Counted from the first letter of the stretch, positions 43,301 to 56,969 are shown. The stretch: DNA of 64,000 nt from Paratrimastix pyriformis (GCA_027972325.1 JAPMOS010000013.1:234501-298500); one strand, 5' to 3'. Notes: a model not told the origin generated them from the sequence alone. Numbers and translations: made by a program.

Positions 43301-45310
43301 CTCGGCTGGGGCTCGGGCGCCTCCTTCTGCTCCTTCGCCTCGCCCCCCGCGGCGCCCTCCGCCCCACGGCCCTCCGCCTTCTCCTCCTTCGGCACGGCCG
43401 CCTCCACCTTCCCGGCCAGCTGGGCGTCGGGTCCGGTGGGCATCTCGAGCGCACCCGCGGGCTGCCCGCGGTGGGCCAGGTCGGCCTGGGCGCGGAGGGC
43501 GGCCTCCTCGGCCTGCTCGAGGGCCCGGGCCTGTTCCTGCCGGCCGGCCTGGTCGCGCCGGATCGCGTCGACGTATTGGCGGTACCCGCGCGGGGTGGCG
43601 CTGGCGGGGGGCAGGGGCGGCGGGGGGATGTACTGCGCCCGGAGCAGCATGTCCGGGGGCGGCTGTGCAGGACGGGTGATGATGGGCGGGCGGAGGGAGA
43701 GGATGACGTGAGGTGATGGGGGTGATAGAGGCGGGGGCGGGGTGTGATAGAGGCGGGGCGGGGGGCAATGCAGACGAGGGCCTCGGCGAAGAGCTGCTGG
43801 TGGAGCCGCTGCAGGGTCAGCAGCCGCAGGGCCGAGGGCGGGTTGGGCATGGTCGAGCTGCTCCGCGCACGGAAGGCCCCCCGCCGCCCGCCGGCGGCCG
43901 CCCCTGCGGGGCCCTCGGGGGCATGGGGCAGCAGGTGCTTCTCCTGGGGCAGCAGCGTGTCTGCGCCCCGAGAGACGGCCGAAATCGGGTCAGGACATGG
44001 TGGTGGCGGGCGGGGGGTGGCGGGCGGGGGTGGCGGCGGACCGAGGTCGGGGAAGTGGTTGAGCTTCTGGGTGAGCAGCTTGGTGTGGAAGTTGTGGAAG
44101 CTGGCCAGCCATTCCTGCTGCCGGTTCGTGTTGACCAGGGGCCGCTTCACCTCCCGCTGCCCAGCCGGGGACGGGGGGAGGGGAGGAGAGGCAGGGGGGA
44201 GGACACACCACAGCGGGTGAGCAGAGGCCCCACTCCCAGCGCCAGGCCGGAGAGGAGAGGGACCGACCAGGAGCTCCTGGCTGGGCTTTTCCTCCTCGGG
44301 GCGCTTCCGGGGCCGCTTGCCGGTGGCTCGTGGGGGCGCGGCGGGTTCCGCCGGGCGGTGGGCATGGGCGGCGGCCGGGGCGGCTGGGGGGCTGACACCC
44401 TCCTCCCCGCTGCCCTCCTCGCTGCCCTCCTCCTCCTCCTCACTGGTGGACGGCTCCCGGGCGCCCTCCCGCTCCGACTCCGACTCGGCCGCCTCCACCC
44501 GCGCCGCGGGTGGCCCCCGGGGGCCCGCCGTGCCTCGGCCGCCTTGGCCGGGCCGGGGGCGGCCGCCTTGCGGGGCGCCTTGTCCTCCTGGGTGGCCTGG
44601 GCGGGGGGCGACTGGGCCCGGGTCGACAGCCGGGTCGACGGGCGGCTGGGGGTGGCCGCAGGGGTCGAGGTGGCCGCGGCCGCGGCCGGGTGGTGCGGCT
44701 TGCGGGTGGGCGTGGCCTGGCCCCCCGTGCCCCCAGCAGCAGCAGAGCAGCAAAGGCAGGGCAGGGCAGCGTCAAGAGAAGCTCCCGACCCCCCGCCGCC
44801 TCCAACTCGCTGTCCGCTGAAGTACCCACATCCCCCCCTCTCCCCCTCTCCCCCTCCCCCCCCCAAAGAATCTCACGGTCGGAAGGTGGGGGGCGGCGCT
44901 GCGGCGCACCTTGGGGGTTGCCGGGACGGGCTTTGCTGGGCCCTTGTGGTGCGAGGGCGATGGTTTGGGGGCCGCCGGGTGGGCCTTGGCGGGGGCGGGC
45001 GTCCGCGGGGAGGCGGCTGGGGCCCCGGCGGCATCCGGGGCTGCGGCGTGCCCTGCGGCCTCGGGCAGGGGATGGTGTCGCCCTGCGGGTGGGGTAACGA
45101 CCGGCGTGAGGCGGGCGGTGAGTCGCCCAACCCGGTGTTCCATGTGCCCATGTGCGGCTGTGCGGAGGGGTGGGGCCGGAGCGGACGGTGTGTCTGGCCC
45201 GGATCTCGTCCAGGATGGCCTTGGCCTCGAGGGAGCTCTCCTCCATGGCGAACCCGATCCCCTTCGCTTTCTGGAAGGCCGCCGTCTGGTGGCGTGTGTA
45301 GGGTGCGGTT

Positions 45311-45345
<35 letters not shown>

Positions 45346-46554
45346 GTGAGCAGCCGGGGCAGGCGAGGGCCTGCGTGCATGCGCGTGGGCGCGGGGGGCG
45401 TGCATGGGCGGGGTGTGCGACCGACCATGGAGGCGATCTCGGCCCTGCGGCGGGTGCGCTTCTCGCGCTCCTTGACGGCCGACTGGGAGTTGGACAGCTG
45501 CTGGCCCGACCGGCGGACGGCCACCGCCTCGAGGGTGCTCCGGGCCGTCTCCAGGGCCGTCTCCAGGACCGCCTCGGGCACGCGGGCCCCCGAGGGGAAG
45601 CTGCGCCAGGTGATGTCGGTCTCCTTGGGGGCCTCGGGGGCGGCGGGCGCCTCCGGGGTGAACTCGACCATGGACAGGCTGACGTCCCCCTCGCCCTCCG
45701 CCACGAGGACCACGGCCGGCGCATCGCTGGGGACATTGGCCGAACTGACGAAGAGTGTCGGGGCCTCCGCCGCCCCGGTGGCAGCGGCCTCCACGACAAT
45801 GGGTTCGGGGGCGGCTGTGGGTGCAGGGGCGGGGACTGCAGGGGCGGGGATGGGCCCCGGTTCGGGTGTGGGTTCCATCCCAATGACCATCGGCGCGGCC
45901 TGTAGAGCAGCGCGGGGCGTTGTGGGGGTGGGCCGTACCGCCGCAAGACCAGCGGGTTTGACGGCGGGGGATTTCGAGGCCCGGTGCTTGGCGGGGGAGG
46001 GGGTGGGGGTGGGCTTGGGGGAGGCCAGGACTGGGGGTGGAACTGCGGCGCCACGAGAGCGCGTCCTTACTCCAGAGGATTGTGGTGTGGATTCCGCAGA
46101 ACCGGAACTCTCGATGTGGCGGACTGGCGCCTAGACCGAAGAAGAGCGATCAGATCATCAGTGAAGTGAAGGTCAGCAGACGTCTTTCCTTCGCCGCGAC
46201 CGAATGGATTCTGCGACTATGAGACAAAGAGGGCATGTTTAAGACCTCCTGAAGTGTGAGTGCGCCCAGAAACAGACTGGTTGGAGATCTCGGACGGCTC
46301 GGGGCTTCCGGGGGAGTCGCCTGCGCGAATTCGAAATTGTCCAGAAAAGACGCCCAGGAGCATCGTTAGACCTGCGCTGCTTGACAGTCACTGCACAACC
46401 ACGCCGTATCGCCGCTCTCCGGTGGCGAGGCGAGACAACTGACATGAAAATGATTGCCGCATTGAGAACAATTTAAATAGTCGGTCTCATCCGACTTTCC
46501 GCAAATTTTGCATGCTTTCTGCGGGGTTTCAATTTGCAAAGGGCCCGCGTCCAT
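40311..46554 (-). CDS. PHD finger plus FHA domain protein, probably chromatin-associated
   Basis: The start at 46554 leads straight into a C4HC3 PHD finger: ACKICGKSDETDYLNCSQCG, then NHFHVSC and WLCSDC. A long Pro/Ala-rich body with several charged or helical islands follows: RSFPSGARVPEAVLETALET, KEREKRTRRRAEIASMVGR, EESSLEAKAILDEIRARH, VNTNRQQEWLASFHNFHTKL, RLLTLQRLHQQLFAEALV, RQYVDAIRRDQAGRQEQAR and PLFTQFLAWQRLMQVQAEIR. Near the C-terminus is an FHA domain (about 42290-41790): CVYLGREADSP, LSRRHCAIVYEEG, FVVINWSKNGTWVDGV (FHA phosphopeptide-binding strands) and LALAGLTIEF. Gln/Pro-rich sequence ends at 40311. I treat it as one gene because all islands read on one strand without an internal start context. 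A split into two genes cannot be ruled out. A link to histone-mark and phosphothreonine reading is inferred from the domains only. Confidence 0.62.
45306..45342. repeat. G-run, about 35 bp, intronic
   Basis: A long G run in an intron of the PHD-FHA gene, between the RRRAEIASMVGR and FQKAKGIGF exons. Confidence 0.9.
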
Positions 46555-47314
46555 GTGGCCCCGGTATCAATCACTGATCGTGAGCAGTTTCAAACACAAA
46601 CTGGCCACCGAACCGACACCAGAACAGCTTCTCTCGGAGGGACTGAATCTGATTCAGTCGGCTTTTGCTGCTAAGGTGAAGTCTCTGACCCAGGAGGTGC
46701 GCAGTGTCCAACAAACACTGAAAACCAAGGATGAACAGATTCAGAAGCAGCAGAAGCAGCTGTATTTATTAACGCTCCAATGTGAGGAGCAGGCACAAAA
46801 AATTCAACAGCTTCAAAAGCAGAACCAGTTGATTGTGAACGAGAAGCAAGAGATTGAGAACATTCTCAGAAAATACAAGGTTCAACTGATGTCTCCTGAA
46901 ACTCAGGCTCCTTCCACAGGTCTGCTTTTGTCACAGGGTTTGGATGCCATTGTGTGTTGCCTCCGAGCAGACGAAGACAAGCCGACTGACACAGACTCAT
47001 CCCCCCACGAAGCCGTCTGGCCCCTCCTCCCCCGGCCCCTGACCCCGCAACTTTCCGTTTTCGATAGCCCTCCTCGGTGGAATCCCCAAGACGACAGGCG
47101 CTCCCCCAGCCTTCCTCGGACGACTACCTTTCCCGGCTCCAGCAGTCCCTGGGTCGGACGTATGCCCGCATCCAAGGTCTCCATCCCCCCTCGGGCGCCG
47201 CTCATCGCCGCTTCGTCGGTTCCTGGGCAGCAGGATTCTCGGACAGCACGGCCACCCCGACGGCATCCGTTTGGCAGCAGCAGCCAGCCCTGGAAACGGC
47301 AACGCCCATCTCCA

Positions 47315-47360
<46 letters not shown>

Positions 47361-48309
47361 CGGCCCATCTGCCGCCCCTCCCGCCACCACAGCCGGCGTT
47401 TCCCCTCGGCCCGCCTCGCCCGTCGAGCTGCCCGCCCCACCTTTCGAAGGGGACGCAGGCCCATCGGCCATCTCACGGCGGGCCGCTCTGCCCATGGGGT
47501 CAGCCTTGGCCCAGTCGCCATCCCCCCCCCAGGCCCCCCGAAACCTCCCCAGCCCCGGCAGGTCCAGCCCCCCCCCCCCCCCCCCCCCATCCTTCCTGCC
47601 AGCCCGATACCGCAATACGACACGTGTGCCACTATGCCGTCTTGGCGCTCCTCGACTCATTCTCTCATTCTCGCTGGCCCTTTTCTTGATCAGCCAATCC
47701 CCATCGGCCCCCTTCGAGTCGCCCGCCCTCCAACAGCGATCCGCCGGGCCGGCGCCCTCTCCGCACCACCTCCTCGTGCGCAATTCCCCACACCCCCAGC
47801 CCACCCCACGATCCCAGCAGCAGCAGCAACCACAGCGGCTGGCGGGCGACGAGGCCGACATGAGCGACGACCTCTCGGGGGGCGGTAGCTCGGCCCGGGC
47901 ACCCGAGGGGCTGCAGCCAGCGCCATCTCCCGCCCCTGGAGGCGGCAGCGGGACCCCCAGCAGGAGGCCCCCCATTCCACCGCTGGCCCTCACGGCCCTC
48001 CAGCAGCAGCAAGCCGGCAGCTCGTTCGCCTCGGCGCACACCCCCTCGACGGCCATCAAGAGCCCCAAGCCCATGGGCCCCCAGGCCAAGGAGGAGGGCC
48101 GGCGCCTCTTCGCCTTGGTTCGGTCGCGCCTGTCCCCCGAGCGGTTCGCGAGTTTCCTGGGCCACATCCGGGCCCTCAACCAGCGCATGGAGAGCCGCCA
48201 GGTGGCCATGCAGGGAGTCGCCCATGCCCTGGGGGAGGACAACCGGGACCTCTTTGAGGCGTTCCAAGGGCTCGTCGACCGGGTGTCCTCCGTCGATGAG
48301 CAGAGGTGA
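46553..48309 (+). CDS. At4g15545-like coiled-coil protein
   Basis: Matches the layout of the uncharacterised plant/protist At4g15545 family: an N-terminal helix and coiled coil, a disordered middle and a short conserved C-terminal helical domain. N-terminus: EPTPEQLLSEGLNLIQSAF, AAKVKSLTQEVRSVQQTL and KDEQIQKQQKQLYLLTLQ, then LQKQNQLIVNEKQEIENIL. The middle carries SDDYLSRLQQSLGRTYARI, a CAG-encoded Gln tract (47316-47359) and Pro/Ser-rich sequence. The C-terminal domain reads EEGRRLFALVRSRLSPERF, FLGHIRALNQRMESRQ, ALGEDNRDLFEAFQGLV (plant: ARSRLSYEQFGAFL.., FGPENKDLYAVFEGL), ending at 48309. The chosen ATG (46553-46555) overlaps the divergent PHD-gene ATG (46554-46552). An upstream ATG at 46508 would extend into that gene. 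Molecular role unknown. Confidence 0.78.
47316..47359. repeat. (CAG)n tract encoding polyglutamine
   Basis: About 14 CAG codons in the reading frame of the At4g15545-like gene. Confidence 0.9.
47564..47590. repeat. C-run in the At4g15545-like gene
   Basis: About 20 C with one or two interruptions, sense-strand C in a plus gene. It can be read as polyproline or be part of an intron. Confidence 0.75.
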
Positions 48310-48484
48310 ACGAGTCTTTGGGGCTCGGGGTTCGCGCACCAAGTGTCGCAGTGTGGAGGCCGTGTTTGACTTGTCTGGTTCCGCTCGTTTTTTGCCGGAG
48401 GGCAGGATGGAGTTTTGTGATGATGGTGGTTTTTTTGGACAAAAAAAGAATCAGAAGAACAGTGGGTGCAGTACAAGAGGCATC
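48310..48484. other. Convergent spacer
   Basis: 175 bp of mixed GC between convergent stops, with T-rich stretches. No gene is seen. Confidence 0.5.
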
Positions 48485-50715
48485 TCAGTCGTCGTGCTTC
48501 GGTGACCGGAGCCGCGCAGTTTCCTCCTGGGGGATGGAGAAAGGGAGTGCAACAAACCGATCACCATACGCAGGCAGACCTCAGGCAGCAACAAAGAACG
48601 TTCAGCCTGGGCCTTGCCGCGCGACTCGGTGACGTCTTCCTCATTGGGCGGGGGCGGAACAAGAGCCAGGGGAAGCGTGCGGATGTAGGCCTCGAGGTTG
48701 GTGAGCTGGAAAAGGCAAGATCAGAACAAGAGACAAACAAGGACGGCATACCTGTCTCTCCAGGGAGCGAACGTCACGCGTCAGAGTGGCAATGGACCTG
48801 TAGTTGAGCTTCTCGTAGTTCCGATACCGGCACACCGACAAGAAAAGACACAACCCACAAACGAGGAGGCAGAGCCTCCTCAAGAGAAAAACAAAGGGCT
48901 CCACGTCCGCCAGGTACCCGAATTGGACGAGGAGGCCAACGAGACGCTCGAGGGCATAATTTAATGACAGCACTGAATTGGAGGAGCTGGTGAGCGGAAA
49001 GGTCCCGTCTTGGAGCAGACCCGTATATATCCAGAAACGGGCTCCTTGTGTATGGACGGAGGCCGTGGCCAGGAAGGCCACGAGACTTGTCAGCCCGTAG
49101 AAGAGGGCTGCTTTGATATCAAAAAAATTGTCTATCATCGGAGGTTCAGAAACCACTGAAAGCAAAGGCAACAGACTAAGGATCCGAACGTTCCCTTCCC
49201 GGATCAGGTGCAGGGAATCAAAGATTTCGTGCGTCGTCCGCTCGTAGATCTCGTTTTGCACGCGGATATGTTGTGCAGCGTCCTTGTGGGGCACGGGAGA
49301 TTTTGAGCTCGCTCAAGCTGAGAGACGCAGACCTCTGATGACTTAGCAAGAGAGGACAGTGCCTCTTCGGCCCGGCGGAAGGACTGGGACTGGGTCGCCT
49401 TCAAAGAGAGCATCCCCTGTTCAGCCTCCCTTTGGAGGGCCAAGAGTTGATCGCCCTTTCGCAAGGAGTCGCTGAGATGCCCGTCGATGGCTTGTGTTTG
49501 AAGTACAAGGGCGTTCAGGCTCTGGCGCGGAGTGAGCCGGGATGCACGACATGGGGAGCGGACCTTTTCTGCCGTCTGTTGGGCCACTTTGACAGAGGCG
49601 ACACTCGTGGCAATCTCTCCCTACCACGAGGCAATGACAAGGGGCGGAAAGACAAACGCTAACCTGCAGTGCTAAGAGCTCCCTCTGCCCGGTCATGGCC
49701 TCGCCCAGGAGAAGCACCAAGTGTGTCGAGTTCGATTGGAGTTCTTGCAGTGCATCCATCAGACCGCTGGCCTATTTAAACGTTCATCGGAAGCGTAGCG
49801 CATGCAATTGTGCGGACCATGCTCCTTTGGGCGGATGCCAGATCCTGTTGGGCGGCTGCGAGGGCACGGGAGACAGTCAGAGAATGCTCCACATCGGTCT
49901 GAATCGAGGCTATAAACACATCAAAAAACAATTCATCCAAAGCAGAGATCACCCAGACAGGAGAGGTTCGCAAGCGTATCGAACCGCTCAGATTGTGTCT
50001 TGATCAGGACCTCCTGCTGCGTCCGGAGGCCGGTCACCCCCTCGTGGACCGCCTTTTGGAGTCGTACCGCGTCAGTGAGGTTCTGGTTCAGGATCTCCGC
50101 TGTCGATACAAGGGATCCCAGGTGTGAGATCGTGTCGTGGGTGGCCGTGAAGAGGTTGGAGATGGTATTCTCGGTCCGTGCAACAAAGGCATCGTTCTGG
50201 AGATACCTGCATAAATTCTGAGGGAGTCAGGTGCAGCTTGACAAAAGGGCAAAAAAAAACCTCTGCATGTTGAAGGTAGCTGTTGACCATGATGTGTGTC
50301 GCCTCGTTCATCCCGGAGGTACACTGGCGAATGCTCATCTACAGACTGATATATCCTTGTGCCCAATCGTTTTTGCTCAGACATCTTTCGTGCATTTGTG
50401 CTGTTTTTGACCGGTCTTTTCGAAGTAGCAATTCAACAGCCGTACAGCAAATTTGAGCTTTTCTTCATCGTCCATGGTTAAGCCTGTACATAATGGGAAG
50501 GTGGAACTCAAATTCAGCAGAGACAGACAATTCATGTTATCATGGGCACGCTGGAGGCAGGAGCGCCCCGCAAATCCGACTTCGACCATCAATTTTTCAT
50601 AGTCTTCTTTTGCCCGATCTGGATGCTGGTCGGGCAGCCATGGGATCCAAGACCCCTCGACATTGGCAAACAAAAAAAGAAGAAAGAGAAACAGGTCGGG
50701 GCGACGGGTGCCGGA
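48485..50715 (-). CDS. GEX1/KAR5/Brambleberry-like nuclear fusion protein
   Basis: Members of this family sit in the nuclear envelope/ER and fuse nuclei during karyogamy. N-terminal Cys domain: signal-like LFLFLLFLFANVEG, YEKLMVEVGFAGRSCLQRAH, MNCLSLLNLSS, DDEEKLKFAVRLLNCYFEKT and QKQHKC. After an intron (GTCTGA..TGTAG) comes MSIRQCTSGMNEATHIMVNS. The C-x..R-A..L-x-C-F..TG..C.....C spacing is that of GEX1/KAR5/BMB. A coiled stalk follows (NDAFVARTENTISNLFTATH, TAEILNQNLTDAVRLQKAV). The C-terminal membrane region reads KAALFYGLTSLVAFLATASV, LNYALERLVGLLVQFGYL and FVFLLRRLCLLVCGLCLFLS. A last intron (GTCTGC..CAG) leads to EEETARLRSPKHDD and a stop at 48485. No in-frame ATG precedes the signal-like segment, so the 5' end is uncertain. 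Confidence in the family is fair to good. Confidence 0.72.
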
Positions 50716-51014
50716 AAACGTGTTCAACCAAAAGGTCCAATCCGCAGAGTTGACACTTTTGACCCGGGTGATCGTTCTTCTCGCAATTGCCCCATTGTCC
50801 CCGGGCCAACACGTTTTCCCCACTTTGACACTGGGCCGGGGTGCCGACGTGCCCAGTGTCCCTCCTCCGACTCGCGGAACCACAACGAACTTGATGCCCG
50901 AGGCTTACAAGAGAGCCGCCCCACGACTGGCGCTGTCAATCGGCAGAAAATCAACGTGGAGAAACGAGGGGAGGGGAGGGGAGGGGAGGGGAGGGAGGGG
51001 AGGGAGGGAGGAGA
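50716..51014 (-). other. Spacer between RIO2 and the GEX1-like gene
   Basis: About 300 bp on the way from the RIO2 stop to the first clear GEX1 codons. It has GGGGA repeats (about 50967-51010) next to the RIO2 end. A leader exon and promoter of the GEX1-like gene should lie here, but no ATG fits in frame. Confidence 0.4.
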
Positions 51015-53038
<2,024 letters not shown>

Positions 53039-54473
53039 ATGACCGAGCAAGAGACCAGCCCAGAAACAGAGCGCAACACCGAACAGGAGTTAGAAGACCT
53101 TCGACTCACCCAGCAGTGGATGGAAGGATTTTTGCAGCAGGCGCATGCAAAACTGATTTTGGCGGAAGAAGGACACCTTGTTTTGCAAAACTCCTTTGAT
53201 TCGGAGGTCCAGATGAACGCAAAGGTTTGTTCCACCAAGTTCATGCATTCACTTCCACCTCCGTCCACAGCTCTTCCAAGAACACGAAGAACTCCTGCGA
53301 CGGAATCAGCAGCTTGAAGACGATCTGCGGCAGGCACGGGCAGAGTTGGCTGCCTCTTCCGAGCGATCACCGCCGCCGATTCAACACTTAGAGGAGTCCG
53401 AGAAGGCTCTGCACGATCTTCAGCAACAACTTGATGCCGAGCGAGCCACGAGCGCCAAGCTTCGGGACGCTCTCACACATGCCCATTCAGAGCTCTGTGA
53501 GGTACAGTCGACCTCCTCGGTGGTTGTGGAGAAAGTGGCCGGCCTTGAGCAGGTCCAGGAGGAGTGCGCCACGCTCCGTGGAGATCTCACCCAGGTCCAA
53601 GACACAGTCAAGCTGTTCTCGGGACTTTCGACTCAGTGCGAGCAGTACCGAGAGCGGTGCGTCGCCATGGAGCAGGCGGCCTTTCGAGCGGGCCAGGAGC
53701 GCGATCAGCTACAAGTGCAGCTCGCGCAGGCTCAAGCCTTGGCCGCGGATTTGCAAGGGCGTCTCGAGCGTGCCGTCGAGCGAGCGGATGGCCTCCAGGC
53801 CACGGCCGAGTCTCAGCAGACGATCATCATTGCCACCCAGAAAGCTGCCAGCGAAGTTGAGGTACAGCAACAGCAGCTGAAACACCACGCCGCACAACTG
53901 GAGGCGCAGCGTGTCGCCCTCTCCTCACAGATTCACGATCTCCAAGACCAGCTCAGGAAGGCCAACGAGACCGCTCGGCACGCGCAAAGTAGCCTCGAAG
54001 CCCAGAAAGAGGTCTCTCCGCTCGTTTCCCAGAATCTTACGTCCCCTTCGATGTCGACCTCCCCCCAGGCGAATGTCCTCCTGCAGCAAGCCTTTTCCGC
54101 CGAACGGGAGCAGCTGCTCGGTGAATTCCGCGAGCTACGAATCTCGGTGACACATACGATGCAGGATACGCACCGGGATGAACTCGCCCTGGTGAGGCAA
54201 GAGCTCCAGTTCGAGAAGGCCAGCGAGCTTGAACGGGCCCAGCAAGAGTTCGCCCTGCAGCGGGCACGTCTGGAGGCCGAGTGGGCTCGGGACAAGCAGA
54301 GTGCTGTCAGGAGACTCGAGGAAGTCATTCGTCTGACAGGGGGTGTTGTTCCAACCGTGGACAGTCAGCAGCCATCCCCCAAGAAAGGGCCTGAACTCAG
54401 GGCGGCATTCCAACTGGCTCCAAAGAATCTCCCGTTGACCTCTTTAATTTCGAATAGTGCGCAAACATTGTAA
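53039..54473 (+). CDS. Coiled-coil protein, 462 residues, function unknown
   Basis: Two exons, 53039-53224 and 53271-54473, joined over a 46-bp intron (GTTTGT..CCACAG), give 462 residues in frame. Almost the whole protein is heptad-rich coiled coil: TERNTEQELEDLRLTQQWME, LRRNQQLEDDLRQARAELAA, KALHDLQQQLDAERATSAKL, GRLERAVERADGLQATAES and LGEFRELRISVTHTMQDTHR, then LEAEWARDKQSAVRRLEEVI. A short Ser/Pro break (SPLVSQNLTSPSMSTSPQ) splits it in two. The C-tail is non-coiled. I cannot place it in a family. Coiled-coil proteins of this shape are common in centrosome, basal-body and Golgi tethers. It lies head-to-head with RIO2. Confidence 0.85.
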
Positions 54474-54553
54474 TCCTCTTTATTTCCTGGGATATGCCTG
54501 CATGCGTCTGCAAGACCCGATTGGGGAAGTGCGCTGTTCCAGTCTTTTGGACG

Positions 54554-56969
54554 ATGGCATTCCAACGGGCCCCCTTCCCCTCTCTTCTCCCTTCCACGCC
54601 AGCACACCTGGCCACTCAACTTATCGACGAACATGACGATGATTTGGCCCCTTCCCCACCCCGTCGGGCAGCTTCACCATTCGATCCTCTGGTTGGCGGA
54701 TTCGACAGTCGTCCGATGAATGTCGTCATTCCCATGGGACCTCCAAAGGAGGCAGATCTTGGCTCGTTTTTCGATACCCCGGGGAAAAGGGGTCCTTTCC
54801 AGAATCTCGTCTTTATCTACCGCCTCTGCAAAATCGGGGTGCGTGGCGTGGCCGACCTTCCTGAACTTGGCGGAGTTTTCAGATATTTGGCTCTGTTGGC
54901 GGTGTTTATACTAACTGAAATGATGTTTGGGCTGATCCGCGCCCGTTCCGGTCTGGCGACTTAATATCAGCACGAGTTCACTGCCTCCCAGAGTTTCTCT
55001 TTGACTCGCTCCAGCTGATTTTTGATGCCTCAATTCTCCTGGCGCTTCTCATTTCGGTGGGCATTGCTCATCGCGCCATCGGCGATAAAGACATTCAATG
55101 GTCCGCCGCGGCCTCGCTACCCCGATATCAACTTGTTGTTTTTGCAGTGCGCAGCGGATCGAGGTTCTCTCGGCCTTCTTGGGGTCCCTCCTTGTCATTG
55201 CTGACGCAGCGACACCGCTCTTTTCGGCGGTGGCTCTCTCCCTCGGCGACCACCACGCCGAGATCGACCAATTCTGCCAGCTGAACCACGGTCGGCACTC
55301 CCTGTCCTGTCGCGTTCCGATCGGTTTCTTGCGCAGGTTGCCACGACGGGGCCCAGCGGGTGGGGCGGCTGTTGCCCGTCTTCACCCGGGCGCCTGCCCA
55401 CGTCCCCATCCTGATCACCCAGCTGCTGCTGCACTTCTTCGGTCCGTGGCCCCGCCCGCGCAATGCTGCCCATCTGATTGGCGGCTCGCTTTTTCGGTGG
55501 CTCCCCAGGGATTTTCACCATGCGCCGGTTCCGCTCGCTCCGCTTCCCGGTCATCGCCGCCTCATCGGCCCCCGGCCCTTCGGGCGCCTCGGCGCCGCCC
55601 CGGCCCAAGGGGGGCCCGCAACCGGCTCAGGGGCCCGCAGGCCCTGCGGCAACCGCCATGGACGCGACTCCCCAACAGCAGCACAAAGGCCCGGGAATCT
55701 CAGTGGGCACCCTCCCGGTCCGTATGGGCCTCGCGCCATCCGGTGCAACAGCGCTTGGCCCGTGATGGTGAGTAACGTGTCGATTCTGCTCGCTTTCCCT
55801 CCCTCCCTCCCCTCCATCCCTCCCTCCCCCAGGCTGCCCCCTCCGGATTTACGGTGGGCAGCGCGCTGGGTGCGGGGGCCTACCCGAATGACATGGAGAC
55901 CGACAGCACGGCCCGGGCCTGCTGCCTCTACACGGCCTGCGCACATCTGTGCGCCATCGCCCTGCGAACCTTCCTGGGGGGCTTGCTGGCGACGCTCCAG
56001 CTCGCATCGGCCGCCCCGCCTGTGGTCTGCGCCTCCCACGCACAGAAGACACAGAAGACACACATCCAGCACGGGGGAAGACACAGAAGACACACATCCA
56101 GCACGGGGGAAGACACAGAAGACACACATCCAGCACGGGGGAAGACAGCCAGAAAGACACAGGCACGATCAAGCGTCAAAAGCCCGCACGCGCTCTCCTC
56201 GAAGTGTGGGTGTGGGCATGGGCATATGCATGGGCATCCGCGTGGGTGCGATTCGAGTCCGGATTCTGGCCCAAGCCCACGGGGTGACATCGACCCTCGG
56301 TCCCCCCCACACACACACACACACACGCACACACACACACGGACTCCCAAATCGCAAATCGGACCGCCTTTCTCACTCGCTGTCCTGCCCTTGCCGTGCA
56401 GGGTTTCTCACTGGCCGCCACGGCTGACCCGGCCGCCTCGTGGGGCGCCTACTGGGGCGGCCCTTGGCTGGGCCTCTTCCTGGGGGCCGCCTTCGCGGGG
56501 GGCGTGGCCTGGTCCCTGGCGCCCGTCGTGGGCACCTGCACCCAGGCCCTGGTCCTCGCCCTGCCCCGCCACCGGCAGCCCGCCATCGACAAGGCCATCT
56601 GCGAGGTCTGCCCGCCACTGCTCTTCCGCTCACATCACCGCCTTCGCCTTCCCTCCCTTCCCGTCGGCAGACTTCTACGAGTCCGGGGGTGCTGGAGCTG
56701 GTCAGCAGCCACTTCTGGCTGGCCGCCCCCAACCACGTGAGCGGCACCATGGCCGTCCGGGTGGCCAACGCGGCCTCCGATGTGGGGGTCCGCACCCCCC
56801 TCCCCCCTCCCCCCTCCCGGCCGGCCTCGGGCTCATCGGCTTCTCATCGGCTTCCTCCTCGGGTTTCTCGCGGGGGGCGCAGGTGACGGCCGACATCCAG
56901 AACCGCTTCGGCGGGCTGGTCGAGTCGCTCACCGTGTGCGCCACCAAGAACAGCTGGGGCCTCAGCTAG
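54554..56969 (+). CDS. SLC30A6: ZnT6/SLC30A6-like CDF protein lacking the transport site
   Basis: The fold is a cation diffusion facilitator, closest to ZnT6, the inactive partner of ZnT5 in the early secretory pathway. Start at 54554 (MAFQRAPFPSLL; an earlier ATG at 54494 is possible). Segments: RYLALLAVFILTEMMFGLIR, then after an intron (GTCTGG..CCCAG) EFLFDSLQLIFDASILLALL. The usual TM2 His/Asp site reads D-x2-Q-x3-D here. Next, GIAHRAIGDKDIQ and, across an intron (GTCCGC..GCAG), CAQRIEVLSAFLGSLLVIAD (ZnT6: FGFERLEVLAVF). Middle exons are Pro-rich and hard to splice. TARACCLYTACAHLCAIALR, WLGLFLGAAFAGGVAWSLAP and PAIDKAICEV follow. The C-terminal domain reads VLELVSSHFWLAAPNHVSGT (ZnT6: VLEVRNEHFWTLGFGSLAGS), then VTADIQNRFGGLVESLTVCA, ending KNSWGLS at 56969. 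Confidence 0.8.
56049..56144. repeat. 32-bp minisatellite, three copies, intronic
   Basis: Three perfect head-to-tail 32-bp units (each beginning ACACAGAAGAC) in an intron of the ZnT6-like gene, preceded by a partial unit. Confidence 0.9.
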
